This document shows positions 18,875 through 26,873 of a DNA stretch of 64,000 nt, in pieces. The position numbers and the translations under genes were made by a program. The stretch comes from CAXXHQ01 sp963665265 (GTDB taxonomy: Bacteria; Planctomycetota; Planctomycetia; Pirellulales; Thermoguttaceae): positions 2,108,001 through 2,172,000 of the forward strand of contig OY762224.2 in assembly GCA_963665265.2 (NCBI GenBank), read 5' to 3'. Numbering within the stretch: position 1 is the first letter of the stretch; each line of letters begins with the position of its first letter. The notes below the pieces were generated by a model. That model saw only the letters and a list, made by a program, of their open reading frames with translations, had not been told where the DNA came from and made no database searches.

Positions 18875-19357
18875 ATGTTTGGCGAATTGCTTCCCGTAGG
18901 AGGGGGTGACCCGATTCCCCTCCTCAAAAAGACGCTGCTGGTCGGTCGCCGTGAAAGCTGTGACATTGTTTTGCGGTTCTCAAACGTTTCGGCCCATCAC
19001 TGCCAACTCATCCTGAACGGCGGCTATTGGCTGATCCGCGATATGAATAGCCGTAACGGCATTAAGGTCAACGAAAAGCGACTGACCGAAAAGCACGTCA
19101 TGCCCGGCGACGTAATCTCTATCGCCAAGCACAAATACGAGATGCGTTACTCGCCGATCGACCTAGGCGCGATCGGACCTCCCCCCCGCGACGGCGCCGA
19201 GGCTGAAATCTTCGGAAAGTCGTTGCTTGAGCGGGCTGGATTGGAACGCAAAAGCTACGCCGACAAAGGCCAAGACGAGAAAAACGCCTATACCGAGGCC
19301 AAACGCTACGACATCTCCAAAGATTACGACGTACGGATGAAAAATCAGCCCCGATAA
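18875..19357 (+). CDS. FHA-domain protein
   Basis: 160 residues. The N-terminal 95 residues are a forkhead-associated domain: LLVGRRESCDIVL near 20-33, SNVSAHHCQLIL near 36-48, RDMNSRNGIKVN near 55-66 and a closing strand at about 85-91. FHA domains bind phosphothreonine peptides, so this is a likely adaptor for Ser/Thr kinase signalling such as the large kinase at 30.4 kb (inference). The C-terminal 60 residues are charged and probably disordered. A strong terminator follows directly. Confidence 0.9.
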   Translation: MFGELLPVGGGDPIPLLKKTLLVGRRESCDIVLRFSNVSAHHCQLILNGGYWLIRDMNSRNGIKVNEKRLTEKHVMPGDVISIAKHKYEMRYSPIDLGAIGPPPRDGAEAEIFGKSLLERAGLERKSYADKGQDEKNAYTEAKRYDISKDYDVRMKNQPR

Positions 19358-19416
19358 CGGCTTTTTTCACGACATTGAACTATTTGCGCTGGATCATTGT
19401 CTACCTCGGTATCCAT

Positions 19417-19453
19417 AAAGGGGAGGAACGCTCGGCGGTCCTCCCCCTTTTTG
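19417..19453 (+). terminator. Rho-independent terminator after the FHA gene
   Basis: Hairpin AAAGGGGAGGA / TCCTCCCC, with the 3' arm at 19440-19447, followed by CTTTTTT. It separates the FHA gene from rsgA. Confidence 0.85.
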
Positions 19454-19526
19454 TCTTTTAGACGCTTTTCGGCTACAATCTCCTGTCGGTTTCGTTTTTC
19501 GCTTTAAACCGGCTCCTGGATCGTTA

Positions 19527-20660
19527 ATGGCTAAGAACAAAAAAACTCGCGCTGATTTTCGTAAAAATCGGAACGTTCGCGTTCGTAAAACGAATCTCAC
19601 TCGCGATTTCGATAGCGAGAAGTTTGAGGAAGACTCAACCGTCCGTTCCGAACGGATTAGCGGTAAAGGGGAGCTAACCCGTCGCCGCACGATTATGACC
19701 TCTCAAACCGACGAATCCGAGGATTCAGGCGACCATCTCGCCGTCGATGAAACGCAATGCCGACGCGGACGTGTTCTCAGCGTGCATGGCCTGCATAGCC
19801 GCGTTCAAGACGAAGAAGGCAAAATCTACGGGTGCATCACCCGACGCATTCTAAAAACCCTTTCCACCGACCAACGGCATGTCGTCGCCGCCGGCGATCG
19901 CGTCTGGTTCCGCGCGAACGACGATACGGAACAGGAAGGCTGCATCGAACGGGTTGAACCTCGCTACGGAGTCATCAGCCGGGCCGTCCGAGGCCGACAG
20001 CATATTCTCGTGACGAACGTCGATCAATTAGTGATCGTCGCCAGCGCCGCCGAACCGCGTATTAAACCCAATCTGATCGACCGGATGTTGGTCGCTTCGG
20101 AAAAAGGGCGCGTCCGCCCCATCGTTTGCATCAATAAAATCGATCTGGTTTCGCCCGCCGAACTCGAACCTTTGATCGGCGTTTACGGTCAAATGGGATA
20201 CGACTCGATGCTCGTCAGTGCGCAAACCGGCTTCGGCATCGATTCGTTGCGAAAATTACTGCGCAACCGCGAAACCGTCGTCGCCGGTCAAAGCGGCGTC
20301 GGAAAATCGTCGCTCTTAAACGCCGCCGATCCCGCCTTGGCTTTGCGCGTGCAGACCGTCAGTCGAGAAAATGAAAAAGGGCGGCACACGACTACCGCTT
20401 CGAATTTGATCCCGTTGACCGGCGGAGGTTATGTCGTCGATACGCCCGGCATTCGCCAGTTCCAACTTTGGGACGTCATTCCCGAGGAGCTCGGCGGCTT
20501 TTTCCGTGATCTTCGCCCGTACGTCAACTACTGCCAATTTCCCGATTGCACTCATACCCACGAAGAAAACTGCGCCGTGAAGAACGCCGTCGCCGACGGC
20601 CAATTGGACGAACGGCGTTACGAAAGCTATCTGAAACTACGCGAAGGCGAATTTGAATAA
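19527..20660 (+). CDS. rsgA: Ribosome small-subunit biogenesis GTPase RsgA
   Basis: 377 residues. A basic N-terminal extension of about 70 residues precedes the OB fold. The circularly permuted GTPase follows: G4 CINKID near 195, G1 GQSGVGKSS near 254, G3 DTPGIRQF near 307. The zinc-binding tail CxxxxCxHxxExxC is seen as CQFPDCTHTHEENC near 338-351. RsgA checks late 30S assembly and hydrolyses GTP on the 30S subunit. Its last 8 bases overlap the start of hflX, so the two ribosome-linked GTPases are probably one transcription unit. Confidence 0.95.
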   Translation: MAKNKKTRADFRKNRNVRVRKTNLTRDFDSEKFEEDSTVRSERISGKGELTRRRTIMTSQTDESEDSGDHLAVDETQCRRGRVLSVHGLHSRVQDEEGKIYGCITRRILKTLSTDQRHVVAAGDRVWFRANDDTEQEGCIERVEPRYGVISRAVRGRQHILVTNVDQLVIVASAAEPRIKPNLIDRMLVASEKGRVRPIVCINKIDLVSPAELEPLIGVYGQMGYDSMLVSAQTGFGIDSLRKLLRNRETVVAGQSGVGKSSLLNAADPALALRVQTVSRENEKGRHTTTASNLIPLTGGGYVVDTPGIRQFQLWDVIPEELGGFFRDLRPYVNYCQFPDCTHTHEENCAVKNAVADGQLDERRYESYLKLREGEFE

Positions 20661-22050
20661 CGCGCGCCCCAATCATCCCGGTCGCATCAACCAACTTAAA
20701 GAGAACAGCAACAACGTGTTTGAAAATCTGAGCGAGAGCGAAATCGAATCCGCGGTGTTAGTCGGCGTACTGCTTCCAGATAGCGAAGCGAACGACGAAA
20801 CGTTAGAAGAACTGGAAGGACTGGCCGAAACGGCCGAAGTTCGCGTCGTCGGACGTCTTACCCAACGCCGCGAAACGCCCGACATGACGACCTATCTCGG
20901 CAAAGGCAAAGTCGACGAGCTAAAGGCCCTTGCCGAAATGCACGACGCCGACATGGTCATCTTCGACAACGATCTTAATCCCGGCCAAACGCGAAATCTG
21001 GAAAAAGCGCTCGACGTAAAAGTGATCGATCGGACGGAATTAATTCTCGATATTTTCGCCAAACGGGCGCAAACGCGGCAAGCTCGACTGGCCGTCGAAC
21101 TGGCGCAGCTCGAATACGCCATGCCCCGCTTGAAACGAATGTGGACGCATCTTTCACGTCAAAAGAAAGGGGTTGGCACGCGCGGCCCCGGCGAAACGCA
21201 GCTCGAAGAAGACCGCCGCTTGGCCGAGAATAAAATCCTCGACCTCAAGAGCCAGCTAAAAGAAATTGAACGCCGCAAGGAACGCGAAGTGACGAGTCGC
21301 CGCGACGCCCCGGCCGTTTCGCTCGTCGGTTATACGAACGCCGGAAAAAGCACGCTCATGAACGCGATGACCGGCTCCGACGTTTTCGTGCAAGACGCGC
21401 TCTTCGCCACCTTGGACACGCGCACCCGCCGCTGGCATTTGCCCGGTTGGGGACCGATCCTTCTCAGCGACACCGTCGGATTCATCCGAAATCTGCCCCA
21501 CCATTTGATCGAGAGCTTTAAAGCGACGCTCGAAGAGGCTCGCCGCGCCGATCTTCTTCTCCATGTGGCCGACGCCTCGAATCCGTCGGTCTACGAGCAA
21601 ATCTCCGCGACCTATAAAGCGCTCGAGGAAATCGCCATCGAACGAAAAGATACGATCCTCGTCTTCAATAAAATCGATGCGCTCGAAGATCGCTCCCGCA
21701 TCGACGGTCTGCTAAATCGCTATCCGCATGCGGTTCCGATCAGCGCTCGCACGGGCAAGGGCCTGCGCGAATTAGCCGCCGCCGTGAGCGACGCCTTGAG
21801 CCGCAACTTTATGGACGTCGATGTGCGGCTTCGCGTCGAAGACGGCAAAACGCTCGCCTTCCTCGCCGCAAAAGGCGAAGTCCTGTCGAAAAAATACGCC
21901 GAGGATTCCGTCGTCGTGCATTGCCGAATCGCCGCGCACGACATGGCCAAAGTGGAGCACGCGTGCTTGTCGGTCGAACGTCGAGGAACGTCCTCCGCGA
22001 ACGTCGAAGGCGAACCGTCGCAAACCTCGTTCGCATTTGACGCCGAGTAA
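20653..22050 (+). CDS. hflX: GTPase HflX (ribosome rescue/splitting factor)
   Basis: 465 residues from TTG at 20653; a GTG at 20716 is an alternative start. The HflX N-terminal domain includes TYLGKGKVDELK near 77 and FDNDLNPGQTRNLE. The conserved glycine-rich GVGTRGPGETQLE lies near 173, followed by a coiled segment. The GTPase has G1 GYTNAGKST near 226, G3 DTVGF near 275 and G4 NKID near 340. HflX splits stalled 70S ribosomes and helps after heat stress. Overlap with rsgA suggests shared expression. The Ser/Ala-rich last 20 residues look disordered. Confidence 0.95.
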   Translation: MNNARPNHPGRINQLKENSNNVFENLSESEIESAVLVGVLLPDSEANDETLEELEGLAETAEVRVVGRLTQRRETPDMTTYLGKGKVDELKALAEMHDADMVIFDNDLNPGQTRNLEKALDVKVIDRTELILDIFAKRAQTRQARLAVELAQLEYAMPRLKRMWTHLSRQKKGVGTRGPGETQLEEDRRLAENKILDLKSQLKEIERRKEREVTSRRDAPAVSLVGYTNAGKSTLMNAMTGSDVFVQDALFATLDTRTRRWHLPGWGPILLSDTVGFIRNLPHHLIESFKATLEEARRADLLLHVADASNPSVYEQISATYKALEEIAIERKDTILVFNKIDALEDRSRIDGLLNRYPHAVPISARTGKGLRELAAAVSDALSRNFMDVDVRLRVEDGKTLAFLAAKGEVLSKKYAEDSVVVHCRIAAHDMAKVEHACLSVERRGTSSANVEGEPSQTSFAFDAE

Positions 22051-22159
22051 TACGCATTTCGCGCCGTCGAAAAAGCCTTCCGTCGGTTGTGTCGAACGCC
22101 TTTCATCGCGCTGTAGGGAACGCCCTCCGTCACGTTCTTTTGTGGCTATGAAAACTTGC

Positions 22160-22190
22160 TGCGTCTCCGCGGCTCCGTACCTCCGCGTGG
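22160..22190 (+). repeat. Period-8 CTCCG repeat
   Basis: CTCCG occurs at 22165, 22173 and 22181, exactly 8 bases apart, reading CGGAG on the other strand. This resembles the 'CGGAGxxx' interspersed intergenic motif seen in many environmental bacteria (recollection, not searched). Confidence 0.5.
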
Positions 22191-22204
22191 AAATCCTTTC
22201 TTGA

Positions 22205-22432
22205 AATCAGGCCAAGCCTTGCGCTAAATTTTTCAATGACGATATTCTCGTCGGAAAGACTTGCGACCTTTCCTCCGTTCTTTGGCAATTTGGTTGCGAT
22301 CTGTCGGCGTTTAGCGATCGACCCATGCCGCGATGCCTGCCTCTTTGCGATCTTCGCATCTGTTCCTGTCCCCTGTGCACAATCTTGCTGCGAGCAGGAA
22401 ATTTCAATATTTCGGCTGAAAATGGCGTCCAT
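22205..22432 (-). repeat. Diverged intergenic element, copy 1 (possible decayed small gene)
   Basis: Read on the minus strand it starts ATGGACGCC and ends near GGCTTGGCC. It matches 46,859-47,088 in both flanks with a variable middle. In this copy an open frame of 100 codons runs from 22,432 to 22,130, but its end trails into the CTCCG repeat. Conserved protein-level words between copies are MDA at the start and GGKVAS near the end. Function unknown. Confidence 0.5.
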
Positions 22433-22652
22433 GTTCTCCAGGAGACTGCTCGCGATCGCCTGATTTATTTCAAAAACCGAGCGAATCGATTCTGATTTTC
22501 ATTTCGCTCAACGCGTGATTCGTCGAAACCGCATGAGAAACCGCTCGCCGCCCTCCTCCCTAAATCCGACGTTTTCGGGTATGCTAAACTTTCTTGATTA
22601 GCAGTTCGGGGCGCCCGCAATTTTTTCGCCGTCTGAAGTCGGCTTTCGCAGC

Positions 22653-23234
22653 ATGGGTTGGTTAAATATTCTCGGCATCGCGATCGGCTTGGCCATGGAC
22701 GCCTTCGCCGTCTCTATTGCGACCGGTTTGACTCTGGATCGAGTCACTCCGCGTCACACCTTTCGCATCGCCTTTCATTTCGGCCTGTTCCAATTTCTTA
22801 TGCCGATCATTGGCTGGTTCGCCGGCCGCGAACTTTCGCAATACATCGTTAACTACGATCATTGGATCGCCTTCGTCATATTGTCGTTCATCGGCGGGAA
22901 AATGTTTTGGGAAGCGTCGTCGGACGACGAAGATAAAATGCTCAAAGATCCGACTCGGGGTTGGACGTTGATCACGCTTTCCGTGGCTACGAGCCTCGAC
23001 GCCTTAGCCGTCGGCGTAAGCATGGCCTTGCTAAACGTTTCGGTTTGGACGCCGAGCCTCGTTATCGGCCTCGTGACCGCTTCGCTTTGCACTCTCGGCA
23101 TTTTGTTCGGCTCGAAGCTTGGTTCCCGCTGGAGTCATTGGGCCGAAATCCTAGGCGGCGCCGCTTTAGTTTGCATTGGCCTGAAAATCCTCCTCGATCA
23201 TCTCCTTTACGCCTCGCCCGCCCTTGCCGGATGA
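22653..23234 (+). CDS. mntP: Manganese efflux pump MntP
   Basis: 193 residues, six TM helices. Two homologous halves carry the family's acidic signatures: GLAMDAFAVSIATGL near residue 12 and VATSLDALAVGVSMAL near 110. Both Asp residues are expected in the metal path. It exports Mn2+ across the inner membrane. The length is normal for the family. It is monocistronic, with a long untranslated region upstream but no recognised Mn riboswitch. Confidence 0.93.
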   Translation: MGWLNILGIAIGLAMDAFAVSIATGLTLDRVTPRHTFRIAFHFGLFQFLMPIIGWFAGRELSQYIVNYDHWIAFVILSFIGGKMFWEASSDDEDKMLKDPTRGWTLITLSVATSLDALAVGVSMALLNVSVWTPSLVIGLVTASLCTLGILFGSKLGSRWSHWAEILGGAALVCIGLKILLDHLLYASPALAG

Positions 23235-23398
23235 GGCCGACTGAGGCTCTTCGTCTCGCGGAACGCAAGCAAGAGTCAAAATCTCCGCGGTTCGCCAAAA
23301 ATCGTCCATTGACCGAACTGCAACGGACTGCGAAACTGAACTAGATCGCTTTGCGCAATTTGCAGGCCAAGCTACCGAAAACCATCCGAGACGTTCCA

Positions 23399-25369
23399 AT
23401 GCGATTCTCTTCGTTTGCTAAGTCGTTTTTCGTTTTCTTCGCTTTCTTTTGCGCGGCAGTCGGTTCGATTATGGCGGCCGACGACGCCTCGATCGAATTA
23501 CCTTCGCCCGACAAAACGATTTCCGTAGTTATCACCGCTGCGGGCAAATTAAAATATTCGCTTTGCGTGGACGGCAAACCCGTCTTAAGCGAATCGAAAC
23601 TCGGCCTACAATTCAGAAACGGCTTGACGTTCGGACAAAACGTCGAAGTCGTTAAAGCCGAACGCAAAAGCGTTGATTCGACTTGGGAAAACCTCTTTGG
23701 CAAACGTCGCCAGGTCCGCAATAATTACAACGAACTTCGTCTGATCTTGCGCGAGAAATCAACATCGCCGAATCTCTTTGAAGTCGTTTTTCGTGCCTTT
23801 GACGACGGCGTCGGCTTTCGCTACGTTTTGCCGAAACAAGACGGACTCGAACAATTCGTTTTAACCAAGGAATTGACCGAGTTTGCGTTCGCCGAAAATT
23901 ATTCTTGTTTCGTCGGGAAGCAAGATCAAGGCTTTCAAGGTCCGCAGGAATGGGAATTCAAGCCTGGAAAACTGAGCGATCTGAAAGCGAAGTCGATCGT
24001 CGGACTGCCGTTGCTCGTCCAGACGCCGACCGCTTGGGTCGCCGTTCTCGAGGCCGACTTGTGCGATTGGTCTGGAATGTGGCTTGCCGGCGCCGATGAC
24101 AAGAATGAGATCGCGAAAAACGGCGTGACCGTAGGCGTAAAATTGGCGCCGCGACGCGACGGGCAAGGATTAGTGAAGGCCCAGGCCCCTCAGGCTTCGC
24201 CTTGGCGAACGTTGATGATAGGGCGCCAACCAGGCAGACTCGTCGAAAGCGATCTCGTCGCAAATCTCAGCGAACCGTGCAAATTAAAGGACGTATCGTG
24301 GATTCGCCCCGGAAAAATGGCCTGGGACCATTGGTGGTCGGGCGACGTGAAAATGGACACCGCCACGCTCAAACAATACATCCAACTTGCCGCCGACATG
24401 GGCTGGCCGTATCAGCTCATCGATTGGCAATGGTACGGCGACTATAACAAACCCAACTCCGATATTACGAAAGTTAATCCGGACGTCGATATGGACGAAG
24501 TGCGTCGTTTCGCCGCTGAAAAAGGCGTTAAACTTTGGGTCTGGCTCTATTGGACCGACGTTGATCGCAACGACGCCTATATAAAGGCCTTCGACCTCTA
24601 CAAGCAATGGGGAATCGTCGGAGTGAAAATCGACTTCATGGACCGTGACGACCAAGAAATGGTCGATTGGTATGAAAAAATCACGCTCGCTGCCGCCGAA
24701 CGTCAACTTATGGTCAATTTTCACGGCGCTTTCAAAACGTCCGGATTCAATCGCACATATCCGAATCAGATCACGCGCGAAGGCGTCTTGGGGAACGAAT
24801 ATAATCGATTTAGCAAGAGCGTGACGCCGGCGCATAAAGTCATGCTCCCCTTCACGCGTTATCTTGCTGGCCCGGCCGATTTCACGCCGGGCGGGTTTCT
24901 GAATCGGCAGCCTGAGAAATTTAAGGTGGACGTAAAGGCGGCGCAAACGCAAGGGACGCGCGCGGCCGAGTTGGCCTTGTTCGTACTCTACGACAGCCCG
25001 ATCTGTTGCGTTTGCGATCATCCGAGCCATTACCGAAATCAGCCCGGCGTCGATTTCCTTAAAGTCGTGCCCACGGTCTGGGACGACACTCGTGTCTTGG
25101 AAGCCGAGGTGGGGAAATATCTTGTCCTTGCGCGGCGATCCGGCAATGAATGGTACATTGGCGCCTTAACCGACGGTAACGCCCGGGATTTTGAGGTGAA
25201 GCTCAATTTCCTTGGCGAGAAAAGCCGCAAGGCGCGAATTTGGAAAGACGCCGCCGACAGTCAAACCGCCCCCGAACGTCTCGAAACGGAAGATCGAGAC
25301 GTTTCGGCCTCTGATATTTTAAAGCTTCACTTGGCGTCGGGCGGCGGTTGCGTCGCGCGAATTCAATGA
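23399..25369 (+). CDS. Glycoside hydrolase family 97 (alpha-glucosidase/alpha-galactosidase type)
   Basis: 656 residues from the ATG at 23399, which gives a clean signal peptide (FAKSFFVFFAFFCAAVGSI, then MAADD); a TTG 48 bases upstream is less likely. An N-terminal beta-sandwich contains ENLFGKRRQVRNNYNEL. A (beta/alpha)8 barrel follows with YQLIDWQWYGDYN near 345, VGVKIDFMDRDDQEMVDWY near 413 and NQITREGVLGNEYN near 460, the last including the acidic candidates for retaining or inverting chemistry. A C-terminal beta domain closes the protein. Exported; acts on alpha-linked glucose or galactose oligosaccharides. Its stop codon directly abuts that of the convergent DUF4956 gene. Confidence 0.9.
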   Translation: MRFSSFAKSFFVFFAFFCAAVGSIMAADDASIELPSPDKTISVVITAAGKLKYSLCVDGKPVLSESKLGLQFRNGLTFGQNVEVVKAERKSVDSTWENLFGKRRQVRNNYNELRLILREKSTSPNLFEVVFRAFDDGVGFRYVLPKQDGLEQFVLTKELTEFAFAENYSCFVGKQDQGFQGPQEWEFKPGKLSDLKAKSIVGLPLLVQTPTAWVAVLEADLCDWSGMWLAGADDKNEIAKNGVTVGVKLAPRRDGQGLVKAQAPQASPWRTLMIGRQPGRLVESDLVANLSEPCKLKDVSWIRPGKMAWDHWWSGDVKMDTATLKQYIQLAADMGWPYQLIDWQWYGDYNKPNSDITKVNPDVDMDEVRRFAAEKGVKLWVWLYWTDVDRNDAYIKAFDLYKQWGIVGVKIDFMDRDDQEMVDWYEKITLAAAERQLMVNFHGAFKTSGFNRTYPNQITREGVLGNEYNRFSKSVTPAHKVMLPFTRYLAGPADFTPGGFLNRQPEKFKVDVKAAQTQGTRAAELALFVLYDSPICCVCDHPSHYRNQPGVDFLKVVPTVWDDTRVLEAEVGKYLVLARRSGNEWYIGALTDGNARDFEVKLNFLGEKSRKARIWKDAADSQTAPERLETEDRDVSASDILKLHLASGGGCVARIQ

Positions 25370-26053
25370 CTATGGCGCTTCGCTCAATTCGGCGCTGATG
25401 ATTCCTTCGACCTGATTGAGATCGGTCAGAAAAGAAATCGCGCTTTCGGCGTCGTTTAGCCGCGTCGAAAAAGTCAATTCAACGGCCGAGCCTTGTCGAG
25501 CCGTGGAGACTCCGATCAATCGCGACTGAGAAAGATATTGGGCGAACGTCGATTTGAGCAGCGCTTTCGCGTCGCGGCCAAGCCCGATGCGAACGGTAAG
25601 AAGCCGCGTCTGACCGGCGACCGAAGCGAACGTTGGCGCGCAGAAAGATAAAAGAAATGCAGCGGCGGCGACGACCGGAATTCCGACGGCGGCGACGATT
25701 AAATACCCCGCCCCAATCGCCATTCCGACAACTACGGCGAAAATAACGAAGGCCGTGTCGCGAGTGTCTTCGACGATAGTGCGGAAGCGGATGATCGCCA
25801 ACGCCCCCGCGAGACTAAAAGCGCGAGCGACGCTGTCGCCGATGACGAGCGTGACCATCGAAATTAAAATCGTAAGCAAGACAAGCGTGGTCGCCATGGC
25901 GAAAACTTCGGTTCGCTCTTTGCGTTGCGTGACGAAATACGTTCCCGCCACGAGGCATCCGAAAAGCCACGCGATTAGCAACCGCACGGATAACATATTG
26001 AACGACAAATGAACGGCGTTTGAAACTGCCGCGTTCTGAAACCACTCCGACAT
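25370..26053 (-). CDS. DUF4956 membrane protein
   Basis: 227 residues. N-terminal half with about four TM helices, including the family's GDSVARAFSLAGALAIIRFRT near residue 73. The C-terminal half is a soluble alpha/beta domain of about 85 residues. DUF4956 proteins typically accompany VTC-domain and CotH proteins, as here. Order on the minus strand is cotH-like, VTC, DUF4956, with a 4-base overlap and then a 13-base gap, so this is one operon. Role in the set is unknown; a membrane partner for the polyphosphate or phosphotransfer enzymes is a reasonable guess. Confidence 0.85.
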   Translation of the reverse strand: MSEWFQNAAVSNAVHLSFNMLSVRLLIAWLFGCLVAGTYFVTQRKERTEVFAMATTLVLLTILISMVTLVIGDSVARAFSLAGALAIIRFRTIVEDTRDTAFVIFAVVVGMAIGAGYLIVAAVGIPVVAAAAFLLSFCAPTFASVAGQTRLLTVRIGLGRDAKALLKSTFAQYLSQSRLIGVSTARQGSAVELTFSTRLNDAESAISFLTDLNQVEGIISAELSEAP

Positions 26054-26066
26054 GAATTCTGTTTCC

Positions 26067-26873
26067 CTATTTTAAAATCAACACGGTATGCATGAATGCG
26101 CGATACTTTGAAAAACGCCCCGGCTCAACCGCTAAATCGCGGGCTAAATCTTTAAAAAAGCTAGGCATCTCGTTTTGAAATTTCATTTCGCACACGACGA
26201 ACTTTTCGGAGAGGCGGGTTCCTCCCTCAAACGGATCGACGTTCCAGTCGGTCGTCGTTATCCCGCGAATATTCCGGTCGAACGTGAAGCGTAGCGGTGC
26301 GGCGTCAATTTCGCCGAAATACGCGCGGCGATCATAAGAGATTCGGCAAGCCGGCCGTAACGTCCCTTCGAGTATCTCGTCGCGGAACCACGCCGCGTCC
26401 CAATCGTCGGCCATCTCGGCCGAAAAAACGAGCGGAAGCTCCTCTTCGGGAATGATTGAACGACGCTTTTTTACTCGGTCCGCGCGACGATATTTTCGTT
26501 CGAGAAACAAATTCTCGTCATGTCCGTATCTACGCAATCGATGCTTCTCGCGTTTGAACGGCCCTTCGTGATAAAACACGTCGAAGTCCGCGGTATCGCA
26601 GTAAAGCGTCGTCGTGCGGTATTGATGATTAAAAGTCGCGTCGGCGTGCGGATCAAGCGAGAGACGAGTTCGGACGAATCGTTCGACGGCGGCCGCTTTC
26701 TCCTCCGTCAGTTGGAATTTTACTTCAAACGCAGGGAGCTTCGGCCCCGCGGCGATTCGCAACGAAGGCGAAAGCGTCGCGTCGTTCGGCGCAGCCTGAA
26801 TTGGCGCGGATTGGCGGGCGAGCGAGTCTCGCGAATAGGCGGGCGGGCGAATGATTACGCGGGGAAGATTCAT
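26067..26873 (-). CDS. VTC-domain protein (polyphosphate polymerase-like)
   Basis: 268 residues with an N-terminal extension of about 45. The VTC tunnel fold follows: KFQLTEEKAAAVERFV near 52, STTLY-like TTTLYCDTADFDVFY near 86, KREKHRLRRYG and FLERKYRRADRVKKRR near 107-135, RISYDRRAYFGE near 182 and CEMKFQNEMP near 230. Basic residues in alternating strands would bind phosphate chains, with Glu on strands for metal. In yeast Vtc4 this domain makes polyphosphate from ATP. ATGA overlap with the CotH gene shows translational coupling. The substrate in bacteria of this type is not settled. Confidence 0.85.
   Translation of the reverse strand: MNLPRVIIRPPAYSRDSLARQSAPIQAAPNDATLSPSLRIAAGPKLPAFEVKFQLTEEKAAAVERFVRTRLSLDPHADATFNHQYRTTTLYCDTADFDVFYHEGPFKREKHRLRRYGHDENLFLERKYRRADRVKKRRSIIPEEELPLVFSAEMADDWDAAWFRDEILEGTLRPACRISYDRRAYFGEIDAAPLRFTFDRNIRGITTTDWNVDPFEGGTRLSEKFVVCEMKFQNEMPSFFKDLARDLAVEPGRFSKYRAFMHTVLILK

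Larger units (their letters stand above)
22051..22652. other. Long intergenic region with interspersed repeats
   Basis: About 600 bases between hflX and mntP with no solid gene. It holds a period-8 CTCCG repeat (22,160-22,190) and copy 1 of an element that recurs in diverged form at 46,859-47,088. The end near mntP should carry that gene's promoter. I looked for a yybP-ykoY manganese riboswitch there and did not see its conserved core. Confidence 0.5.

Noticed and set aside
22560..22652. Possible manganese (yybP-ykoY) riboswitch before mntP
   Set aside because: The expected conserved core sequences and helix could not be found by eye.
24284..25030. 248-codon minus-strand frame over the GH97 gene
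   Set aside because: Antisense to a clear glycosidase. No domain.
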